From Warburgia ugandensis (Eukaryota; Streptophyta; Magnoliopsida; Canellales; Canellaceae), in the NCBI GenBank assembly GCA_035236585.1, contig CP141139.1, positions 51,343,217 to 51,407,216 on the forward strand: a stretch of DNA of 64,000 bases. Direction: 5' to 3'. A program made the position numbers and the translations under genes. This document shows, piece after piece, positions 1-10,572 of this stretch. Position 1 is the first letter of the stretch. Each line of letters begins with the position of its first letter. The notes under the pieces are model-generated. The model searched no databases. It saw only the letters and a list, made by a program, of their open reading frames with translations, and had not been told where the DNA came from.

Positions 1-152
1 ATCATGAATAACATAATAACAGCATTTTAGGACTTATTTACAACTACTGAAAGAAAAAATTAATTCGCTAATGAATGATTCACAATGAATTTTGGCAATC
101 AATATCCATCAAGTTGAAGAAACCACTCATTCTTTGTATAACAGAAAAGCTA

Positions 153-236
153 AAAGGGCAGCCCCGGTGTACCAAGCTCCCACACATGCGGAGTTTAGGG
201 AAGGGGTGGACTACAAGGATCAATAATATGCAGTCT
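153..236 (-). repeat. Au-type SINE fragment (3' part) in a PTEN1 intron
   Basis: The reverse complement carries the Au SINE tail pattern: a CCTTGTAGTCC-like block, CCCTTCCC, CGCATGTGTGGGAGCTTGG and the GGGGCTGCCCTTTT end. The tRNA-related head is missing, so this is a truncated copy. It lies in the intron after exon 4, in the same orientation as the gene. Confidence 0.75.
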
Positions 237-499
237 CTAAAAATGTTCTTGTTGTACATTTTCTAACATACAAAACGTAATGTACTAGAAAAGCTATCAG
301 TTCTGCATTAAGTTCGAACCTATGCACATTGCAGTTGTCGCGAATTTTGTAATCATTATAATATCAGAGAAAGATACGCCTAACATTCAAGAAAAGGAGT
401 CACAGTGGCGATAGACCATACTAGATTGCCTAACGATTTCCAAAGAATAGCAGCTCTCGTCATAACAGGGGACATTCATTGGGAGAAGGGAATATTTAC

Positions 500-688
500 C
501 TCCTGCAGCTCTGATACCACAAAAAAGACTGAGGTTGCTTTGACTGTATCATGGAGACGTATCCGACGCAATTCTCTGCATCTTGGTTGAGGTAAAGTCA
601 CATCACGAGGTCTATCAATCACTCCCTCCGGACAGGTCAATATTGTAGACCAGTAGCCAACATAACGGCGCTGGCTTGGAATTGATAC
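500..688 (-). CDS. PTEN1: PTEN1 exon 4 (end of phosphatase domain, start of C2-like region)
   Basis: The 189-bp phase-0 exon encodes VSIPSQRRYVGYW, a variable linker, then RELRRIRLHDTVKATSVFF and VVSELQE. This is the phosphatase-C2 junction of plant PTEN1. The acceptor is CTTAACAG at the right edge; the donor GTAAATAT is at 491-499. Reading through the donor meets a stop after a few codons, which supports splicing there. The next exon was not found down to position 1. Confidence 0.9.
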
Positions 689-841
689 CTGTTAAGATGA
701 CATGTTAATATGGTAAAAGGAGAGAAGCAGAAAAAGGTAACTGTAGCTAAGATAATGCCATTAGATCTAAGCTACTATGTATCATCAAAATCTTTCTTAG
801 TTCAGCAACTTTTTATGATGATTTGCAAAGTCATAAATATC

Positions 842-904
842 TGCCCCGGGGCTTGATTGATAGACCTCTGCACTAGGAGGTCTATCAATCTCTGCACCGG
901 GGCA
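842..904. repeat. 63-bp near-perfect palindrome containing exon-4 sequence
   Basis: Two 27-bp arms, about 25 of 27 paired, flank an 8-bp loop (TGCACTAG). The inner arm contains GATTGATAGACCTC (855-868) and its complement GAGGTCTATCAATC (877-890). That same 14-mer occurs in PTEN1 exon 4 at 607-620. The outer arm is a CCCCGGGG-rich block. It sits about 150 bp upstream, in gene sense, of the exon-4 acceptor. Confidence 0.85.
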
Positions 905-3803
905 TGAACACCTACCTACTTGGAAGGTGCTTTGTCTTGCGACAACTAGTTAAAGGTTGCGGGTCCCAGTCTAATCATTTGCATACCCAACCACTGCATA
1001 CACATTGAAAGAACAAAAAGTCATCTGTCTAAAGCATTGCGTAAAATATCCCTCAGTCACGTACTTGTTTGGCCCTACTGACTCCATCAGAAGCTTCTAC
1101 GACTTGGCCCTACATGTAGAATTTATTAGACTCAATCACTAACTCGCCCAGGTCATCAATCATATACACTCAGTCTTTGGTGTTTTATAGTCATGTACCG
1201 TCTCGACTTGCCTCTATGCTTTGCATTACTATGTGAAACAATTTAAACAAGTCAAAGGCTGCATGAGTTCCCAAATCTAGTAGGAAGCAAATGACATGTC
1301 CCGCAACCTGTGCACCATTTTTTTTTTTTTTTTGTAAAATAGATAATACTTCGACTTTAAAAGAAGATACAATAAACGTAAGACAATGGCAAAGTCTCGA
1401 TTGTTGCATTCCACTACGTGAAACTAGTCAAGCAAAATACTTCTTTTCTTGACCATATGATACCTTGTTTCCGCATACTAAGGATTGTTAAAACACAATC
1501 CGAACCATTGGGTGGAGGCAGGATTTTGTGTCAAGGAGCTTCAAATCGGAGAACAATGGTTGGACAAACTTCAACATTCCTCCAAAAGACATATAGCTCC
1601 TTTGTCCATAATGGCAGTTTCCTTTCAACCATCTCCAATAGTAAACCCTCTCAGTTCACAATAGGACCTTTCACATATCTCAACCAAGACAAAATATACA
1701 AGAACCCACCCAATCAAAAAAAGCATTCTACAAATCCTGATAGTGGACTTCTTTCAGAAGTCACATTATAAGTGGATAATGTTTTTTTGTTTAAAAGAAA
1801 AAAAGAGGATAATAAAATAAGGATTGTGATATATGTTACCCTTGTTTTTCCTCATGAGTCTCTCAATAAATGGTTACAAAGAACTATAACTTTAGTTTAG
1901 CCAAAATTTTTAAAGATCTGTACCATTCACAATGTTTTCCTTGGGTTAGATTAGACATGATCCAGAGTTCTCATCCATTGGATTATCCTAGCTAGTGTTG
2001 TCTTCAGTTGTAAAATGGAGGATGAAACATTCTACGATTCATTTTTTTAACTCTAAAAAAATAGTAGTTAAGATCATCCAGTGGACTAGAATTTCATAGT
2101 ATACGCCATCTTGCCAAAAGAAAATATCATGAACAATTCTCATCTTTAAAAAGTTGGACTTATCATGAAGTTATAGTTGTTCCTATCACTTATTAAGCGG
2201 CTTATGAGGAAAAGCAAAGGCACATATATCAATACACTACAATAAATAAAAAGAATAGAGTGATGCTTGATGTTCAGGGTCTCAAACTAGCTTAACATCA
2301 ATTTCAAATTTTTTATTTTAGTAGTAAATGGAAGAGTCCCAAAAGGTGAATGTGCACTCTTGAGCATGAGAAGAAGTCCACACCCTTTGATGCATGTGTG
2401 GTGAAACTTTGTTTATAGATCTAAAGAATTTATCACGTTTACAATGGCATAGATAGGTTAGAAATAAAATTTCATATTCATTGGATGCTTTTAGCCTATG
2501 TTTCATAGTAGAAAATAGTGACGAATAATTTTTATTAATTTTTTTAAATGGCCAAAAAGGATTGTTCAAATGCATTGATTTATAATGGGTTACTTATTTT
2601 GTTAGGGAGAAATAATTAATGACTTAGATCTACAAGAAAAATAAGCATGTATGAAGAAAGGAGGGTATGAACTTCTCACACTCAAGAATGAGTACACCTA
2701 CATAGCGCACTGACATAGAGGAGTCTCTCACTTGAGTCATCATGGTTTAAGATTCTGCATGTGTGTGTCTCTATAACTCTAAAAGTGAAGCATGTACACC
2801 TACCAAAACTCTTGAAAACAAGGCTTGTAGAAGTTAATTGGATTGAGTCCTGGAAGGTGTAGATGGTCTCAAGTATATTAAGAAGTAGACACAACCTTTT
2901 CTTAATTAAGGTGATCATATTTTGTATATCTAAGCCATTCATCTAGTTTGGAATGCATTAGTTTGCTCAAAATCAAGTTTTATAATCACTCAATACTTTT
3001 AGCCTATGTTCCTTTGGGTCCAAAATTAAGACCCTTCATTTCTATCTCATTTTCAAGGACCCAAACAAGTGGTTAGGATTGTCCAAATGCGATGATTTCT
3101 TGTGGGTTAGTTAATTTATGCATGTTGTACATGATGAATAGCCCAGATATTTGAAAAAAGTGCTCACTTCTTAGGATGCATGAGAGTATCTACACTTACC
3201 AGGACTCATTTGGAATTTCAAAAATTCAGTGGTGGTTATAGTCCCCTAGCCCCACATTGTCTCTAAACATTCAAACCACCATTCACATCCGTAATCTTAC
3301 TCACAGTACCAATACTAGGCCATGTACAGTAATTCAATTTCCTCTTTGGTTATTACAATGTAACGTTAGTTGGTCCTCCATCACATCTCTATATAATATA
3401 TAGGCTTTGATTTAGTTTGGGTCATTCATTAATAACAAATTTCTAGTCTTGATTTCCTAACAACCCTTTCAATAGGAGAAAATGCCCTTCTACCATATTG
3501 GTGCAAGATGGTCCTACCTAGTGGGTTACAGGCTTGATACGTTCATGTTTGTGTGTGTTCAACATTCCAAGAAGAAAGAAAAAAAAAATGAAAAAAGAAA
3601 CTAAACTCCAATACTTTTCTATCTTTGTAGCAAATATTGCATGTATCCATAGCATTTTAGCTAATCGATAATTAAAAAGATAGGTGCATAATGTAAAACA
3701 TGGTATTTTTCACTTACTAGAAAAGAATACCTTGGAATTTCACCACTATTTGAGTCTATGAATGATCTTTGTATCTTACATATGTTACAGAGTTATCACT
3801 TAC
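905..3803. other. PTEN1 intron 3, mostly unremarkable AT-rich sequence
   Basis: No coding exon, RNA gene or clear transposon was recognised in this part of the intron (which runs 689-3803). Short open frames here (for example around 1418-1771 and 2318-2942) show no family features and are most likely chance. Confidence 0.6.
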
Positions 3804-3917
3804 TCCTTCATTATTAGTAGTTCGTCTTTCTGCATACAGTTGAAGAGCTTCATTAGCCGACATGCCACTATAAACTAGATAAGCACATGTCATCAAGCCC
3901 GTGCGGCCTTTGCCTGC
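3804..3917 (-). CDS. PTEN1: PTEN1 exon 3 (P-loop)
   Basis: The 114-bp phase-0 exon begins with AGKGRTGLMTCAYLVY and continues GMSANEALQLYAERR, ending TTNNEG. It supplies the rest of the P-loop, including the catalytic Arg and both loop lysine/arginine positions, so the active site is complete at residue level. The acceptor follows TTGTGCAG and the donor is GTAAGTGA. Joined in phase to exon 4 it continues GVSIPSQRRYV, as in Arabidopsis PTEN1. Confidence 0.93.
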
Positions 3918-4150
3918 CTGCACAAGATACATGGCATAAACACCAAGATTAAATCAAAACTTAAAAGTAGGTGGTCAAAGTAAAATACCAATAAGCAAGG
4001 ACAACTAAGCTGAAAATTTGAGTTATTTAAGTAGTTAAAGAGCAAAAACATTGATAGCATCAAGTCCTCAATAAATATAAGTATTACATCAATTTTATGG
4101 CAGCATGTAAGTGGCTCATGTTGTAAATTGGCTGATAGATGAATAGATAC

Positions 4151-4153
<3 letters not shown>

Positions 4154-4202
<49 letters not shown>
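4154..4202. repeat. (GT)24 microsatellite in PTEN1 intron 2
   Basis: An uninterrupted 49-bp GT run lies in the 397-bp intron that divides the catalytic loop. In gene sense it is (AC)n. It is followed by a short TATATG tract. A long His/Thr open frame across it is only the repeat translated. Confidence 0.97.
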
Positions 4203-4208
<6 letters not shown>

Positions 4209-4314
4209 ATATACATGTACATGAGCAGATGCATCTAAGTCTTAAGTGTCAACACCACCATTCTTGAAGCCACTCCCACTGTACATGTGTGTATGCAATG
4301 CTTGTGAATCTTAC

Positions 4315-4491
4315 CATACAGTGGATAACTGCTACATTTTGGGGATCTGTTGAAAGCCATAAATGTACGCTTTCGCAGAAAAGCTTGATTGTCATAAGGG
4401 ATGGAACATGGTTGTCATCAAAAGCGAATGTCTCTACACGGCCATGAAAATGTGATGGGTCGTAGCTTTCTTCTATACACAAGTTATAAAC
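4315..4491 (-). CDS. PTEN1: PTEN1 exon 2 (phosphatase domain up to the catalytic Cys)
   Basis: The 177-bp phase-0 exon encodes VYNLCIEESYDPSHFHGRV, then FAFDDNHVPSL (the segment holding the WPD-loop-type Asp), FCESVHLWLS, and ends in NVAVIHCM. The cysteine of HCM is the catalytic nucleophile (equivalent to Cys124 of human PTEN). The acceptor is TTTGCAG (right edge) and the donor is GTAAGATT (left edge). The signature HCxAGKGRTG is therefore cut by the next intron exactly between HCM and AGKGRTG. Match to PTEN1 is clear along the whole exon. Confidence 0.93.
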
Positions 4492-4659
4492 CTGCAAACA
4501 TTCATAACAAGAGACAAAATTAAAAACTATGTAGGGAGTTTTACTATGACATATGCTTAATTTTCTTTTAGAACAAGTACAGTCAAAGTATGGCATCCAA
4601 AACATTCATCTGCAAGGTTGTTCTATAGAGGAGTCACACAACAAAATTTAGACCTCATT

Positions 4660-5640
4660 TGACAATTGTAAGCCCTTCAATTTCTTATGGGAGGTGGCCT
4701 AGAACAAAATCCTTACCCAAGATAGCCTTATGAGAAGGGGCTGAAACATTGCTAGCCAGTGCGTTTTTTGCCTTAGGAACAAGGACTCAGCTTCTCACAT
4801 GCTTTTGCATTATCCGTATGCAAGTTTCACTTGGAACAAGGGTTGGATGTGTTCAATATGTCTTGGACTGTCCCTAACACTATCCTAAAGCTTATCAATT
4901 AATCTTGGGATTATCATTAAAACCAATGTTAAAGGTAGAGTGATGTGGAACTTGGTACTTTCTGTAATGATCTGGTCAATCTGGAAGGTGCGGAATGCTT
5001 GAGTTTTTCATGGTGAGAAGACATTAAAACACAGATTATGGGAGCACATCATCTCTTTGTTGTGCTAGTGGATAACTTCAAACAAATAGTTCGCTATGGT
5101 TCCTACGACCGAGCTTAGATGAGATTGGAATATTTATAGGACAACTGCAAGTCATTAAACTGAAATTTCTTCAGAGCTTGCAATCACCAATAAAGGGGTA
5201 GGTGAAGCTTAATTTTGATGGGCCTTTGATGGGTAATCCAAGTCCTTGGATCGGGTGGCAGATCAGAGACTTGAAGACAATATGTTGGCTTCCTTGTCAA
5301 GTCCTTTGGGGATTAAGGATGCCAATGAAGACTTCGTGCAAGCTTTCTCCAAGGTGTTAAGATGTAGGCTAGTCATGAACACTTGCATTTATTTATTGAG
5401 GGGGACTCTCTCATCTTTCGTAGATGGTTGAAAGATAGTTCTCGAATCCTAGGGTGATCCTAAATGGACTTTGAGTCAATTCAAACTTTACTCTTGGGTG
5501 CAACTATTTCAGTGGGTCATGTTTATTGTTCTATGAATGTGGATGACTATAAACTAGACAAAGCAGGATTCGAAAGGTTGAACTTATTATCAGATTTTTT
5601 TGCTTGAATGAGGGTTTGCTCCAGCATATGTAAGATATTT
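4660..5640 (+). mobile_element. L1-type LINE 3' remnant (zf-RVT and RNase H region)
   Basis: Broken reading frames give WNLVLSVMIWSIWKVRNA with VFHGE near 4950-5020, the pattern of the zinc-binding domain after plant L1 reverse transcriptase. At about 5195-5330 follow KLNFDG, GNPSPWIGW, RDLEDNMLASLSSPLG and IKDANED, typical of the C-terminal RNase H of plant L1 elements. The last stretch reads HVYCSMN and ends LNLLSDFFA before a stop near 5606. Frameshifts and stops are present and the endonuclease and RT are absent, so it is an old 5'-truncated copy. It lies in PTEN1 intron 1, antisense to the gene. Confidence 0.8.
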
Positions 5641-5715
5641 TTTCTTTCTTTCAGTCCATTTTCTAATTTCCTTAGTCAAATTACTATAGGTATTCTTTTT
5701 TTACTCAAATCCATA

Positions 5716-6230
5716 ATTATCATCATCAAGACCTTATATTGATTAGGGGTTGGTCACATGAATCTTGTTCCTCCATTTCCCTATATTAAGTGTTATATCT
5801 TCATTTAGTCCCAAAGTTTTTAAATCAATTCTCACCACTTCTATCCATGTTCTTTTGGGCCTTCCTCTTGCACATTTAGAACCTTCGACTTAAATTGCCT
5901 CATTCCTTCTAACTGATGCCTTTTTTGGTTTGTGTTGGACATGTCCAAACCATCTAAGTCTAATCTCCCTCATCTTGATACACCAATCATCTTCCTCATT
6001 TTGTTACCTATTGGTGCTACGCCTAAGTTTTCCTAATGTTTTTCATTTCTAATTATTCTATCCTTTCTTGTCTTGCCACTCATCTATCTCAACATTCGCA
6101 TTTAGACGATAATCATCCTATGTACATGTTGTTCCTTAACTGCTCAACACTAATCCTTATAGCTTGGCCGGCCTTATAGTTATTCTATAGATTTTTTCTT
6201 TTAGTTCATTACTCAAATCCAACATTTCAA
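5716..6230 (-). mobile_element. RTE-type LINE, 5'-truncated copy (3' end only)
   Basis: The reverse complement matches the last ~500 bp of the LINE at 28.5-31.6 kb. It keeps the conserved CTAAAAGAAA and ATAAGGCCGGCC blocks, the segment corresponding to GRPKRTW near the C terminus, and an end in AAGGTCTTGATGATGAT. The copy carries many substitutions. It is 5' truncated, as usual for target-primed insertion, and is in PTEN1 intron 1 in gene orientation. Confidence 0.8.
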
Positions 6231-6692
6231 AAAATTTGGTAACGCACAATACTAGTAATTTGCACATATAGAGGCATGTAAAAAAGAGAGGAAGGACGTA
6301 GATAGACACATTTAGAGAATAGGAAAAATAGGAAAGATTTGGGGTTAAAATAGGAAGAGTATCACCATGCTTATGTTTTCCTATTTACCAAGAAGAGAAA
6401 ACCATGAAATCAAAGAAAAAGAATACTCCATTCCCTAAAACTTGGTTCTATTAATTCCAAACTTAAGGTTTATTTGAAGAAGCCACTAAACTGCATGAGG
6501 AAACTTCTTTTAGAACATTAGTATAGATGAAATGTAAGCAATGATCTACAACATGAAGGAAACTTCCACAAAACGGCAACATATTGTCATCCAACAACCA
6601 AGAAATTTGTGTATGGCTCATCATAGCAAGGACATAGCATACCAATCGTTATGATCTTTGAACAAGTGGACTCCGCTGGCGTTCTGCCAGCT

Positions 6693-6794
6693 CATATTTT
6701 GACCCATTTCTCAATTTGTGCATGTCATCTTTGTGCAGGGGCCATGCCGATCTCTTTGTATCGTTCCAATTTTATAGGATGTCACTAAATAGAC
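6693..6794 (-). pseudogene. U6 snRNA pseudogene
   Basis: The reverse complement aligns over the full ~102-nt length of plant U6: ATAAAATTGGAACGATACA, GCATGGCCCCTGC, CACAAAxATGACA and GAGAAATGG are recognisable. The 5' stem-loop has several changes, the ACAGAGA box reads ACAAAGA with a deletion just after it, and the AGC triad region reads CGGC. Several differences are CpG-to-TpG/CpA changes. No plant USE (RTCCCACATCG) or matching TATA box lies upstream. It is therefore a dead copy in PTEN1 intron 1, not a working spliceosomal RNA gene. Confidence 0.88.
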
Positions 6795-6999
6795 ATTCTG
6801 ACAGTACATATTAGTCTTGGACAAAGTCTCATTCATTATTTAATTAAATTATAAAGGAGATAACGAACATGGTTCCTCATACAGAAAGAAATAACTGTAC
6901 CACATATTTGTAGGAAGAAAAATACCGGGAAAAGAGAATGACATATAGATTCGATAATCTTTAAATGAAAATTTCTCTGAGAAATATAGAACAATTGGC

Positions 7000-9900
7000 C
7001 ATATGTACTTGGTATCCAACTAGATATTACTAGTTTGGGCAGGCTTTATTATTTCTTGGTAGACGTGGTGTGTTGTTGTGTGCTTTCCCCAAGGCAACCT
7101 TAAAGGTCTTCTGGTCCTTGCCCTATCAGGTTTTGAGCTAGAATAGTTAAAAAGCCTAATCTTGTTGCCAAGGTAAAGGGTCGGTGGAAAGAACTTTTGG
7201 TGGCGGGGAATGCTATTCAACACTTTATCGTTACTTCCAACACAAATCCAAGTTCAAGAGGGATGAGAAAATTATGCTTAAAATGAAATTGAAGTGCAGG
7301 GCTGCGGACTAGATGGACTTGATGAGGATCGTCATCGTCTTCAAGACTGTTTCCAGTTTAGATTATTCAGGAAGAGAATTAAGAGCACTAATTATTTTTT
7401 TGAGTTATGAATGAATTCGAAGCTCGAACCCCCAACAATTTAGTTGTTGTGAGACTAGGTACTTAACAGAGCGTGGTCGAAACTGAAGTGAGTACAGTAA
7501 GATGGGTTCAGGAAAATTGACAAGACTACTTTGTTTTCCATGTTATTGCTTATACCCACACTGTACAGCCACACTTAAGTCCCACCTTGTCTTGGGGTTC
7601 AGAGTGAAGATCCAGATGTCATTTCTGAGGAAATTACCCACTTGTATAAGAAGTATGGGTGGGGAGTTTGGACTCAGATTTGAGGGCCTCCGTCTGCATA
7701 ATTCAGTGAGCAATAGAGCCCTAACTCTCGGACATCTTTCTCCTTGCAGGAGTTTAAGCATTCAGTTTCCATGCATGAAGCATGACAGCGCTCATGGGCT
7801 GAATAGGTATCGTATGACTTTCATCAAGTATGTAGAACTTCCTCAGGAGTGATTAATGGTTTTTTTCTTGACACTTTTCTGGCGGTGTTGGTTTAGTCAG
7901 GATAAAGGCTCTACTGCTATTAAAGAAGGATCATCTCCACTACCGATCGTAGTCTAACAAGTTTTGTGGTAGTTTATTGTACATGACAATCTCTAAGGTT
8001 CTAGTGTCAAAACTAAGGACAGTTCTACATGTCGTAAGTATAATCCTAGTGCATTTTCATTTTGAGACATTCAGTGGATGAGGTATTGAATACTCAAGAA
8101 TCTTGACTTTCTTCACTCTTTTTTTCCGTTGAACATGGGCGAGGCATACAATTGAGTCAATTAGGTTATGCGGGTAAATACTTGACAAGATGACATTTAG
8201 ACCCCGATTCAGAGGTTGGACGAAGAATTGTGTCTTTTCAGCATGGTATCTATCTCGGGTAATGATCCAGTATTTATCAGAGGGATACCTGACCTCTTCT
8301 CTGCTCACTATGGTGGATTAGGTGTTTAGGCACATTAGTCTTGGTCATGGATTGTTGTTGGTTGAGGGCTTTCCAGTTGATTACGCAAGCTGGGTTATTA
8401 ATCACCTTCAGTATGAATGCATCACCTTAATTTTTTATGCAGAGTCTGACACTCAAACTGAAAAACCTAAAGGATACTGTCAGATCTTAGTTTGTTGGAA
8501 ACTGTTGCCCAAGTGGGGGATACCAGCTTCCTAATTCGCATTTCAGAAACCAGTTTGCCCAAGTGGGGAAACCAAAGTCCATACTAGTTCTGTATTTTCT
8601 TTCAGTCTTATCTAACTCCTGCAGATTTCTATAATTTTTTATTAGTTCTTTTTGCGTTTCTCCTTTCCCCAAGTGAAGTTGCTCGTTTGATGCTTTCGTT
8701 TCCGGTTACATCTCTCGTACTGGTAACTAAGTGTTAGATACATTGAGTGGTTTCTGGCCACAGGGCCAATTTATTGAAGTTTGCTGCCCTGGGGTTAAAG
8801 ATGAACCTAGTTCACAGGAGAGATCTCCTCATGCTACACAATCTCACGCTGAGTCCTTGCCGTGCTGCTTCTTGAGGCGGCGTTCATGGGTACTTAAACC
8901 GTTGTTGACCTCTAGGAATTATGTAAGTGAGAGCTTTCAGAGCAAATCTGACTGCTGGAAAAGTAAGCTTGTATCTCCTGGAAGTCGTATTACAGTTATC
9001 ATCCATAATACCAATTCGTGGATTTGTTTCCTCTTATGCCTTGCCAGTATGATCCTCAAGTTGAAAGGATCTAAAGGTTTCATCCAGAAGGCTAGGAGTA
9101 ACTATGGGATGGTACCATCAAATGTATTGGGATTTCGTGTCCAAATCTAAAAAGCAGCAGGTTGCTTTGAATTGAAGAAGCTGGATTTGACGGATCAGGT
9201 TTTATTAGAAAAGTGGATATGGAGAAGACTTCAGATGAAAGGAATGACCTTTGAGAATTCAGCCCTTTGTGGTCTGCCCCATTCTCGGACCCTACATGTG
9301 TGGGAGCTTCGTCCACCGAGCTGCTGTTTCTCTGTATCTGATTGGCTAGACAAGGTGGCACTGGCTGTGGAGATTTCTCCGAGGATTATCCTCAGATACA
9401 GGACTGGTACTGTTGATGTGTTTGTATTTTCGGTAGGACCTAAAAGGTGGTGAGCTTCTCTATAGAGCAATTTGATGGATTCTTTACCATGGAGAACAGC
9501 CCCGTATTGAACAATAAGACAAATCTCTGTTAGTGGGCTGTTATGGTAAGTGAATTATTGGACTTTGCCCTTCAAGTAGTGTGGTGACATCCCACTTCAG
9601 ATTTGTGTTGTTCAAAGGACCTACACCTCGGTAACCCTGTTCAGAAGTACCGCATGTAGTTTATTTCAGTAGTGGGTGAGCTATCCGTAAGTGGCTGACA
9701 CTTCAGCGTTTCTTTTGCATTATGACCTTGATCAGCTAACGGTATGCTTGATTGTCTCTCTTTGGAGAATCTGGTTCGTGAAGTTATGTGGTTCCTGGCT
9801 GGCTCTTAGCTACTTTGCTGGTTATTTTGGTCAGTAAGGTCCTGGTTAGGAATAAGGAGAAGTCTTTCTATATGCATCTTCTTTATTAATACGATCTTCA
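7000..9900. other. Unclassified intronic block, more GC-rich than its flanks
   Basis: About 2.9 kb of PTEN1 intron 1 with several medium open frames (for example 7502-7852 and 8731-9150, plus strand) but no domain or motif that I recognise. Base composition looks higher in GC than the AT-rich flanks. It could be a decayed LTR element, an organelle-derived insertion or a pseudogene. No function is claimed. Confidence 0.4.
9258..9330 (+). repeat. Au-type SINE 3' fragment
   Basis: The stretch CCCTTTGTGGTCTGCCCC, then CGGACCC, TGTGTGGGAGCTTCG and CACCGAGCTGC follows the Au SINE 3' region in order. The tRNA-like head is missing. It lies within the unclassified block of PTEN1 intron 1. Confidence 0.65.
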
Positions 9901-10218
9901 CCATTCCAAAGAAACACAGCATTAAGTTCAATAAGCACTCATGCTATCCAGGTAATATACACTCCGTAGGCTGTAAGAAACTGATTCATCCCATCATAAA
10001 TAGTGTGATGCTGACGAAGAAGCCCACACATAAATGAATCACTTCAATCATCCAAAGAGGTTCAAGACTTATAAAAGGAAAAAGAAAACAGGGCAGGAAG
10101 TTCATGTTTAAGAAACGCGCCTTGTCCACAACATACGTGAGGGCTTCATCATCTATATCAGTATTTGATTAGTTTTGAAGAAGATAGAGAACACAAGAAA
10201 GGGATTTGAGAGACATAC

Positions 10219-10572
10219 CTTATAGTGACCTGAATGTCTCATATCTAACACTTCTTTAACCTGCCAGAGAGGATTCCGATACATTGCACGCATGTGCTCA
10301 GCTGGGAATGACATAGCCAACAAGCGGTTTGTGATGTAGGACATATCAAGGTCATAACCAGCAACCAGCATCCGTCTTCGTTGCTTGGAGACCAGGTTCC
10401 GGATGTAGAAGGACTGGGAGAGAAAATTGATAAGCTTGCGATGGCCATCGAACCCCCCCACATTCCCAGTCCTCCCTGGCCGCTCTTGCTTTGTGAAACT
10501 TAACCCCGTCGTGACGCACTTTGAGAATTGCCTAAAAGAAACTAATGAACCTGGAAGGATATCTGCAACCAT
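10219..10572 (-). CDS. PTEN1: PTEN1 exon 1 (N-terminal PIP2-binding and start of phosphatase domain)
   Basis: The exon encodes GYDLDMSYITNRLLAMSFP, then PAEHMRAMYRNPLWQVKEV and a terminal HSGHYK before the donor GTATGT at 10213-10218. This closely matches the Arabidopsis PTEN1 N-terminal region as recalled. Upstream, the residues GLSFTKQERPG align with the family start MGLKxSRxP, but the codon at the expected methionine (10507-10509) is ACG. The nearest in-frame ATG is 10570-10572, which would add about 21 residues. A possible splice acceptor (TTGCAG) lies just after that ATG, so the true 5' end may sit in another exon. I give the ATG as the outer limit. The phosphatase part is very secure and the start is not. 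Confidence 0.85.

Larger units (their letters stand above)
1..10572 (-). other. PTEN1: PTEN1-type phosphatase gene, 5' part (exons 1-4, 3' end outside window)
   Basis: Four exons on the minus strand read in order and in phase, and together resemble recalled Arabidopsis PTEN1 (about 412 residues) over its N-terminal and phosphatase domains and into the start of the C2 region. Introns are 4492-10218 (about 5.7 kb), 3918-4314 (397 bp) and 689-3803 (about 3.1 kb), each with GT/AG borders. The remaining C2 exons expected for the family were not seen in 1-490, so they probably lie left of the window. The family dephosphorylates PtdIns(3,4,5)P3; the PTEN1 subtype is known for expression in Arabidopsis pollen. 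The long introns are loaded with transposon remnants. The frame is open in every exon and the catalytic loop is intact, so the gene looks functional apart from the start-codon question given under exon 1. Confidence 0.9.

Noticed and set aside
405-590. 61-residue plus-strand frame
   Set aside because: It lies antisense to PTEN1 exon 4 and its splice donor and shows no domain.
3893-4234. 113-residue frame with a long His-Thr run on the minus strand
   Set aside because: It is the GT microsatellite translated, joined to the PTEN1 exon 3 edge in a wrong frame.
6693-6794. Functional U6 snRNA gene
   Set aside because: Key boxes are changed and no USE or properly spaced TATA box is present upstream.
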